A stretch of DNA of 64,000 nt from NCBI RefSeq assembly GCF_002234675.1, contig NC_019864.2, positions 15,455,582 to 15,519,581 on the forward strand. The letters are read 5' to 3'. The DNA is from Oryzias latipes. Lineage: Eukaryota > Chordata > Actinopteri > Beloniformes > Adrianichthyidae. The notes under the pieces were generated by a model. The model did no database searches. It saw only the letters and a program-made list of their open reading frames with translations, and was not told the origin of the DNA. The first letter of the stretch is position 1, and the number at the start of each line of letters is the position of its first letter. The translations under genes and the position numbers were made by a program. Of this stretch, positions 56,401 through 64,000 are shown piece after piece.

Positions 56401-59400
56401 TATTTGTGGGTGTATTTTATGCACAATAAATCAGTTAGCAACTAATCTCTTCTACTAACTTCCCAACAGTTTTTTATCTCTTATTCTTGGCTCCAAAACA
56501 TTTTTAGACATTTTCTATTAGGGTTAAAAATGCTAGATCTCTCAGTCTGAAGAACCAATATGGGCTGCAGGTTGATGTAGTGGTTAGCACTCTCATATCA
56601 CAATGACAAGGCCTAGTTTGAATCCCAGCTTTTTCTGTGTGGAGTTTGCATGTCTTCTCTGGACATTCAGATTTTCTCCTATATCCTAAAAAAACATGGT
56701 GTAAAACACTGGTAAATCTATATTGTGTGTGTGTGTGATTGTGTAGCCCTGCAATAGACTGCTGACATGTTCAGGCTGTACTCTCCTTTCACCCAACAGC
56801 TGGGATAGGCCCCAGCAACCCCATGGGAAAAGGATTCAGTGTGTTTGGAAAATGGATGGAACAACAGCTATGCCACCTTGGAGCTCACAGGTGAGTGACG
56901 CTTTGCATTTATCATTTAAGCAGGTAACTTCCTCCCTTGAATATAGAAAAGGATTAAAGCATCTTTTTTTACCTGTCTGTAGATTCATTTATGTATTTGA
57001 GGCATTGGAATCCTCCTAAATAAAAACCTTTTTACGGATCAATGTTGTTTTTAATTCAGAAGGCTTGCCTATAGAAAAAAACATTCTGCTGACTTAAGTT
57101 TGCTGTGTTCTAAGATGAGACACATATGAGTACCAAATTTGAGGAACAGAAAAGCTTCATCATGATTAAAGTCTTGAACCTAAAGAACATCATTTACATT
57201 CAGTGATAAACTATAAGTTTGTTGCTGAAATCTCTTTCTGTAATCATTAGGCTTCTGTATTTCACTCTCCTCTCTCCAGCGGCGCCACAGTCAGCCAACT
57301 CAATTATTTCACATGTGCTGCTTCCCTCACACTTAGATCAGGAGACCCACCGTCATCGGCGCAGTAATGCTTCGCTGCAAACATCAACAAGTCTCGCTGA
57401 AGAGCCATTAAAGATCCCTGGCTTCCCCTCCCCTGAGCTGACAACATGAACTAATCAGTGTTTCCCCCTGCTGGAACCACATCATCCAGCTGGGCACGAG
57501 TGTGTCCTCACACACCATTGTGTTTACAGGATAATCGTTATGTCTCCTTCAGCACTTGATTTTATTTGAACACTTCAGATGCATAGATGAGTCAGTGGGT
57601 TTGAGCTCATAACAAAAAGAAATAACAAAAAGTAAGAATCTCTTTTTTTCTATCAATATTTTTCATACACTGCAGAAATAAAACCTGCACTGCAGCTCAT
57701 ATAAGCATTTTACCTCACATGTGCAATATTTTTTTAAACAAAACGTTAAAAAAACGCATTTGCCCATATTGTATGGGGTAAATCACAAATATGCCCTAGT
57801 AGGGCAGCTTTTTTTTTAATTCACAAACCCTCACTAAAAACTCACCAAACTTCTTCCAATTCTCACAGGGATTGTGGGGCCCCATCAGTTAATGTGTCCT
57901 TGGAAGGCTTATTTTTCTTTTTTTTCCCTTATTGCCCTGCTGGAGACTGCCATTCCCATCCCCCATCGCCCTCTTTGTGCACTAAAATTATGCTCTTTGC
58001 AGAGTTGGAACACACTGGGTTTTCCTGGTCTTATAAAAAAAATACATTAGGGACATAGAAAATTTATGGTAAATAATATTTTTACTTGTCTTAAAAAAGT
58101 TTGGTTTTACTAAAGTGCACAGAACCGCTGAGTTCCCATTAATAATTTAAGGACCTATGTAAAAAAATGTTTTTAAATGTGGATTTTAGCTGGGGAACTG
58201 TTGAAATACTTGAGACCAAAGTGACTCTTACTCAATCTGATCTAATAAATTGCGTCTTGAAGAATGTTTTCTCGCTCAACAACAATCCTCTGCTAAATCA
58301 TTCATTCTATAAAAGGTTAGTCTGGGAACCCTTTCAGACGGGATTTAGCCTACAAATGAGTGTTTTTACTGTACCCTCCACCACACAAACTACGGTTATT
58401 CTACAGTTTCTCTTTACCTTGCCGTTGCCAAGGTTAGGGAAGTCTTCAATACTTTGCCTGAACTTCTCCTGGAGGGTCTCAGCCAACCGGCATAGCAGGA
58501 ATCCATTGTCTAACCGATCCATGAAGTTCTCAGCTGTGATTTCCAGACCTAAGTGGGGAACACATAAAATCAACTGACACACCTTGTGGAAAACACCTAA
58601 AAGACATAAAACTCCAGTCCATCTTTTGTTGAGATATTATTAGATCTCAGACATCATGACATTTTACTCACTGTGCTGGATTTGCGGCAGCTAAGGGAAA
58701 AGGCAAACTTTGAAATTTAAAATATTAAAAAAAAATGTTGGATGGCATTTTTATTAGCAGATGAATGGAAGAAGGTATAAAGGTATAAAGTGCTCATCTG
58801 GTTAAGCACCATGCAGTCTCATTAGGCTGCGCGATTGCAGAGATATATTGATGATTAACATGTGGTGTCCAGTTGACTGACTTCCAGAGGACCATTCTTT
58901 CTTCCTTAGATCATCGTGAAATAAGAGGTGGTGGCAGGGGTTGGGGGTGGGGGTGGGGGGGTGCAGTCTGTGGAAAGAAACTGGAGAGATTTCCTTTTTA
59001 AAATCCCATTTCTGTTTCATAAAGGAGGAGGGGTTTGGGGGTTCATTGTTTAATGAGTTCCAAATGTTACAATCGAGCACAGAAAAGAACGAAATCTTGA
59101 AAAATACTCAGGGAGTGAGAGTCCCCCTTCCTATGCTCCCTCCTGACCCCCGCTCCTAACAGTGTGAAAAGAATACAGCCACAAGGCTCCCATCTGAACT
59201 TGCAGACTCAACTACCTCATTTGATCCCTTTCTTTAACCTAAAAAAACAGTTTTACCATTAATAAAGCCTTGACTGCACCCCTCCCACCTCAATGCAAAT
59301 AAAGCTAAACCAACAAAATAGCTACATTTTCCACTGAGGCACATGGATGCTTCTGCAAATCCTTGATCTGTCAGCACATCAAACTGGAAATCTCTAGTTG

Positions 59401-60764
59401 AGCTGGTTCCAGTCCAAACAGACAGTTAGATGTAACAGGTTAGATCACAGAGTTGTTTTAAGTTAACAAACAAACAGGAATCGGCTGCAGGATCTGAAAC
59501 TGCTTGCATTTAGATTAAGGACCTGGATAAGGACAACCTCTGCAAACTATCCTCTGGATTAAAGTACAAAAAAAAACATAGGAGGGCTGACTGAAAATTA
59601 CAATGAATTAAAAAAAATGATGTTTAAACTCGTCCTTTTAGACCACAAAGATCTAAAAACACAGATGTTTTTAGACTTAAAACCGTATCTACAAACACCT
59701 AAAAACCACAGCATCTTCTAAAAAAACAAAACAACGTTCAACAACAAAAGCAAACAGAAATAAAAAAAATACTGCAGTTTATTATCTATTGAAAATTTGC
59801 TTTGCCCAAAGATTTATCATCAAGGAGGATTTTTTTTTTCATTTTTCATTTTATGATTTCAGTTATGGTAGTTAAAATAGAAATGTTTGTAAACCACATC
59901 AGGTACGAAAAATGAATAATTTTAATTCAATTTAATTGATAGCCCCATATCACAATACAGTTGTCTCAGCGGGCTTCACACCGGTGATGAAAATAACCAG
60001 AAGTGTAATATCAGCATCTGAGTGCAATGTAAACTATCGAGAAGCAAAGCCTTTCAAGGTACAAATAAAGGAGTATTTTGGGAGCTAAAATATGAAGATT
60101 TTACAAAATTTCCTGTTTCTCCCCTGCATCCTAATGCTGTGTTTAATGTATTTATTATTATTATAAACAGTGGGAATTAAGTACAAATCACAGAGCTTTG
60201 GATCCATTTTCTGCTTATATGTCAGCAGGGCCTTGCATTATTTAACAGAAGTTAATGGGGCCCATTATTCATTTAAGGTAATTTGTGGAAAAGTGAGGAA
60301 ACACTGAAGCTGGTTCACTGGGTCTGCAAATTGTAAAGGTTTTAATGAGCCTCAGATTGATTTTAGCGCCCTGCACAGGTGTTTACATCAGCAATGGCAT
60401 TTTAATGCAAGCGGAGGAAATATGCAGGATTTGCCACATCTATCCACATACGCGTGTCTGATCATTGTTCCTACATAAAATCAGCAACCACTGTGTGTTT
60501 AATTTGCAACAGATTTCTGTAATAAAATAGGAGGGTTTCTTTTAACTAAACTGTACCAACAAAATAGAAATAAACCTGAGACTGACTGAGACCCAGAGAT
60601 GTATAAAAGAGGACCGTACCAAGAATGTTAGTGAGCCACAGGGCTAAGTCTTCCTTCATTGGCAGGAGGCTGGCTTCATGCCGACTGGAGAGCCAATGTT
60701 GGTACTGCTGCATGTCCGTCAGCCCAGGGCTAAAAGACTGTTTCGGGCTCAGAGAGCTACACAT
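50429..60764 (-). CDS. gas2: growth arrest-specific protein 2, 7 coding exons
   Basis: GAS2 is a cytoskeletal cross-linker with an actin-binding calponin-homology (CH) domain and a microtubule-binding GAR domain (family knowledge). Coding exons 5' to 3': 60620-60764, 58418-58548, 55198-55339, 54075-54138, 53784-53991, 53599-53706, 50429-50638. All have GT/AG and matching phase, 1008 nt, 335 residues (human 313 from memory). Start ATG is at 60764-60762 ([15 protein letters not shown]). The CH domain spans about residues 30-160 ([51 protein letters not shown]). A Pro/Ser-rich linker with SP repeats (about 175-215) is followed by GAR at about 235-300 ([34 protein letters not shown]). The caspase site SRVD is kept at about residue 303. 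The 5' edge of exon 3 (55339) is chosen by phase. The linker accounts for much of the extra length. Confidence 0.96.
50639..52515. other. last gas2 intron, 3' part, nothing recognised
   Basis: AT-rich intron sequence with short frames only. No element ends or RNA genes are recognised. Confidence 0.45.
52516..52783 (-). CDS. unidentified exon-like open frame in a gas2 intron
   Basis: A minus-strand frame of about 89 codons with protein-like composition ([54 protein letters not shown]). It ends exactly at a consensus donor ATG|GTGAGT (52516) in phase 0. Its upstream edge at GGAAGCAG (52784) is a weak acceptor, and an in-frame TAG lies just beyond. No in-frame ATG starts it. About 10 bp further upstream is GTTGCTAAGTAAC (52794-52806, plus strand), a full RFX X-box match, beside a CCGGAAG motif. 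It could be an exon of a nested gene, a decayed copy, or a gas2 variant exon. I do not recognise the family. Confidence 0.35.
52794..52806 (+). promoter_or_regulatory. X-box (RFX) like motif
   Basis: GTTGCTAAGTAAC fits RYYNYY-N-RRNRAC exactly and adjoins CCGGAAG (read on the minus strand). Such pairs mark promoters of ciliary genes, but the motif is short enough to occur by chance. Confidence 0.35.
56561..56862 (+). repeat. tRNA-like teleost dispersed repeat in a gas2 intron
   Basis: Begins TGGGCTGCAGGTTGATGTAG and contains GTGGTTAGCACTCTCA and GTTTGAATCCCAGC, resembling tRNA A and B boxes. It continues through GTGTGGAGTTTGCATGTCTT and a TG microsatellite (about 56725-56740), then GGGATAGGCCCCAGCAACCC and AAAATGGATGGA. 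It is a diverged copy of a repeat found throughout fish genomes. It is not a functional tRNA gene. Confidence 0.75.
56863..58417. other. gas2 intron, nothing recognised
   Basis: No exon or element recognised. The plus-strand frame at 57219-57449 is moderately GC-rich but lacks splice or start support. Confidence 0.4.
58549..60619. other. gas2 intron with a repeat fragment
   Basis: G-rich GGGGGTGGGGGTGGGGGGGTG lies at about 58941-58961. At about 59928-59995 an ATTCAATTTAATTGATAG ... CCCATATCACAATACA block resembles a common teleost dispersed repeat. No exon recognised. Confidence 0.4.
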
Positions 60765-60781
60765 GGTTCCCGTCTGAGGCC
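60765..60781 (-). other. gas2: 5' UTR part of the first coding gas2 exon
   Basis: A splice acceptor TTTTTCCAG (ending at 60782) precedes 17 untranslated bases and then the ATG. The exon is therefore not the transcript start, and at least one non-coding exon lies further upstream. Confidence 0.65.
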
Positions 60782-63700
60782 CTGGAAAAAGGAATAGGGA
60801 AAGACCAGGCATGTGAAGCTAATTTTCTCTTAAGTAAGGAATTCATATAAATATTAAAGTAGACACAATAAAAGTAACAATGTCATTCAATGCAGTCAGC
60901 CTGCAAACTCCATAGTTGAAGCAACAATTTCTCAGCTTTTTACAATATTCCCTGATTTGTTACACTTTAAGACTTTCCTTCCCGTATCTTTGTTCACATA
61001 TGAAGTTTATACTGTAAATTGTATTGAGGTCGAATTTATGCTGTTTTCTTCCATACTTGCTCTGTGTCCTTTAGTGAATGTGTAAACATTGCACCTGCAA
61101 AATTTACTTTTTTTAAACCTACTTACTAACTAGTTTTGAGCAATAACATAAAAGAGATTCAAAGTTTTTCTTGTACTTAATGTAATATTATGTGCTTCCA
61201 AAGAATCAAGTCACAGTTTACATTCACATCCGTTAAAAACTACATCATTTCACACACTGTCTTATTCAGTTTCAGTTGTGCTGAAGAATAAAGGCAAGAA
61301 AAAATCAATATCATGATGGAGGAAAGTCACATCCTTATAAAGGATTAATTTAAACAAAAGATTATTAAAGTTTTATCAATACTTGTAGATATGACTGATT
61401 TCTGGTCTCTGATTGATCAATTAATGCAGAATTAACCGCATTTGATGTATTTATTTAGTTTCTAATCACCAGAGAAATTATTTCAAAACTTATTTAGAAT
61501 AATGATACATTTTGGTTTTTTTACATTCATGTCATTTCTGAAGGGTTTTTCTTCAAACTCGTGTTCTTCACATCTAAAAAGAAAAAAAAATCAAACAAAA
61601 ATACATTAAAAAAAAGTAGTTGTAAGACCTTTTGTCCTCAAGGCAGACTGCTGGTATGGACTAGAATTCACCTGATGGTATGATTCCAGTCCACTACTTT
61701 ACTGGACAAAAGACACTTTCATACCAGCCAGACCCATACAACAAGAGTTTTATTGAACAAACAAAGAGCTCTTTCAGTTACTATGTCATCTGTAGTGGAG
61801 TCATTCGCTTCTAAATCCGTCCAATACAGTTGACTCCTGCAGGATCAATTGCATTCGCCATCAATATGAAAATATTTAATAAAAGGGGAGGTTTTGTGGT
61901 TACCACCATGTTTATTAGCTATCATTGTTTGTATTAAGTTCTATAACACTTAGTCCAACGTGGCAGCAACAGATATTGACTGAAATGATGAAGTGCAGTC
62001 AGTGAGGAGACAACGGTCCAGTTGTGCAGACGTTTTAATCTCAATATTTCAAAACATTATAGTTTTCATTTTTAGACTTTTTAAGAATTTTAGAATCACA
62101 GCTATGGATATATTTTTCAAAAGTATGGTTCTTTTCAGAAATTCCATAATTTTTCCAGTAAACTAATTTACAGATGATTAAAAACACCACTGGGACATTT
62201 GAAATCTGCTTGATGATGACATGATCTGCTTCCCTCTAAACATCTGGGTGTTCCCTGATGTTTCAGTGTATGAACATCCCACGTTTGCATTTGGGTTGGA
62301 AAATAAAAACAGAATAGTTTAGGCAAATAATATGGAAGTGTGGCTGCCACAAACAAATCATTCATCTAGTGTGATGGCAGAATATTTGCTTTGAATATAA
62401 AGAATTTGACCTTTTAAAATCGCAAAACATTTCAGGGACCCTTCTGGGTCTAAACCAAGTGTGATGCCAAAACATCAAGACCTTGATGTTCAAGCAATTT
62501 TACAAGGACAGCCTCTCAATGTTTACACAAGAAAACTGTAGAGCTCAACATTTTACACAAAGGTGCAACATTCCTTTGTCAACTTTGGTGACAGCTGACA
62601 GAACGAGGAGACTTAGACCACTTTGTACCTGTGCTGCAAATATGCAAATAAACAAGAGCATGTTATTAGGGAACACATTTATAAAACATCCTTCTTAAGC
62701 AAGATAATCTCAAAATCTGTTGTGCACACCTGTATTTTTAAATAAGGAAAAGGATTCCCACATGGAGTCACAGAAGATACTTTGACTCCCAACAGAAGTC
62801 AAACTGGTATTTCCCTCATTTGAACAGACGTGACCTTTTCCCCCAACCGAGACCCTGAAAGAAACATTGCCAAACATTCCAGGCTTCACTCTCCATCTCA
62901 TAACCTGACCTTCTGAACTTTAAGCCCCAAAACATCTCCCTGCTACATAGCATGTTTGACTTGCAGATGTTGCTCTGGATTTTTTTTTTGGACACAACTT
63001 TTAAATGAGGAAGAGATTGGGTTTCCAGTGCAAATAGGTGTGGAGACAAACAGGAATTTCTCTCAGCCTTTGGCAATCATAATACTGGTTGTAGAATGCT
63101 TCAAGTCAGCCAAATGGATGGGAATGTTGACCATCGAATTACACTAATTACAAAACACAAGTGAGGCTCTGTTCTGCTCACTCTGCATGACATCTTTGCC
63201 TTACAACCTAGATTCACAAATGTATTATTTACTCAAACAAGGAAATTCTCCTTGTTTCAACGGTGTGTTTATGTAAATGGGTGTTGCAAATTTCTGATGT
63301 ACCACCTAGTCCCCAGCAGTATTAACAGAATCAGGAATTTCATTAAACAGCATGGGTTTCATACAGAATAAAAACCTTGATTACTAAAGACTTATTCAGT
63401 TCCTCAGCTGGAAATGTATATTTGCCTCTATTTAGACAATATGTCTGGAGCAAAGTATGCTTGGAAAACATCTCAGTTAGTGCAACGACTGTGTAAATTT
63501 GGCCTATTAAACATTTTAGTAGGAGAAAATCCTCTCCAACAATAATAAAAGTTTGACGTTGTCTCACTCTTTACAGCAGTCAGAAATTAAAAGAGCCACA
63601 AAAGACATTTCAGCACTTTGAAAATGAGATCAAGAGGTCCCACCTAATGAGTTTTGTTTGCATGGAAGCTGACAACTCTAATTAAAACCAACACTAACTG

Positions 63701-63984
63701 AAAGATGGGTCTGCAGAAAACATGTCATGTTGCTATTTTTGTACAGCATTTGTTTTTGTTTTTTTGTTTGTTTCTTGCTCTTTTACTTTTAAAAAAAAAG
63801 TTATTGCCTTCTTAACTTCCATGAAGTTCAGTGTTTGTGCCAAACAGGCTGCAGGCACAAACTCTACATAAAGATCATGTGATAGGAGAAACAGGCAAAC
63901 TACAATCATCAGTTTAATACTTTTCAAACAAAAATGCAAATTGATCACAGCGTGACAGAAAACGGTGTGAATAAGTCCACTCAC
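60782..63984. other. probable first gas2 intron, nothing recognised
   Basis: AT-rich with no recognised exon or element. A minus-strand frame at 62816-63076 lacks motifs. Confidence 0.4.
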
Positions 63985-64000
63985 CTTGAGGGTTCAGTCT
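63985..64000 (-). other. possible gas2 5' non-coding exon, truncated by the window end
   Basis: On the minus strand CCCTCAAG is followed by the perfect donor GTGAGT at 63984. The next acceptor downstream that is clearly used is at 60782 in gas2, so this is a reasonable 5' UTR exon, though it may belong to another transcript. Only 16 bases are visible. Confidence 0.35.

Noticed and set aside
56561..56650. A genuine tRNA gene
   Set aside because: A- and B-box-like motifs are present, but no cloverleaf can be drawn and the sequence continues as a known type of dispersed fish repeat.
58167..58577. 136-codon plus-strand open frame
   Set aside because: Antisense shadow across gas2 exon 2 and its flanking intron.

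Overview
The window is vertebrate, almost certainly teleost fish, nuclear DNA. Three intron-rich genes have short exons with consensus GT/AG junctions, long AT-rich introns and near full-length agreement with vertebrate proteins. The spacer DNA holds typical fish transposon remnants: a Tc1-like element, TTAA-site and hAT-like MITEs, a LINE reverse-transcriptase scrap and a tRNA-like dispersed repeat. I cannot name the species.

Layout. (1) 6197-37076, minus strand: ano3 (anoctamin-3/TMEM16C). I can place 25 coding exons that keep frame throughout and give about 990 residues. Its probable 3' UTR runs down from 6196, and its promoter and first exon lie in a GC-richer patch at about 36.9-37.5 kb. 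(2) 44128-47841, plus strand: svip (small VCP/p97-interacting protein), four coding exons, 82 residues. (3) 50429-60764, minus strand: gas2 (growth arrest-specific 2), seven coding exons, 335 residues. A splice donor at 63985 suggests a 5' non-coding exon that continues past the window. svip and gas2 converge tail to tail, with poly(A) signals about 45 bp apart. From memory, in human these genes lie on 11p14, with ANO3 some Mb from the GAS2/SVIP pair; here all three fit in about 55 kb.

The most unusual structure is a ~3.65 kb element inside an ano3 intron (7197-10849). It has terminal inverted repeats of about 660-690 bp and is flanked by the direct repeat GCCACA. Each inverted repeat carries promoter-like motifs (CCAAT and ETS-type CCGGAAG) that point inward to exon-like segments, and poly(A) signals of opposite polarity sit near the centre. 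I could not assign it to a superfamily or find an intact transposase. Other leads are a frame-compatible alternative first exon for ano3 (39682-39826), a frame-shifting cryptic exon in svip (47015-47064), an unidentified open frame with a consensus donor and an X-box-like motif in a gas2 intron (52516-52783), and two pairs of ~0.5-0.6 kb inverted dispersed elements.

The three genes do not form a pathway. ANO3 is a neuronal membrane protein of the scramblase/channel family, SVIP regulates p97 in ER-associated degradation and autophagy, and GAS2 links actin and microtubules. Their grouping reflects conserved linkage, not an operon-like relationship.
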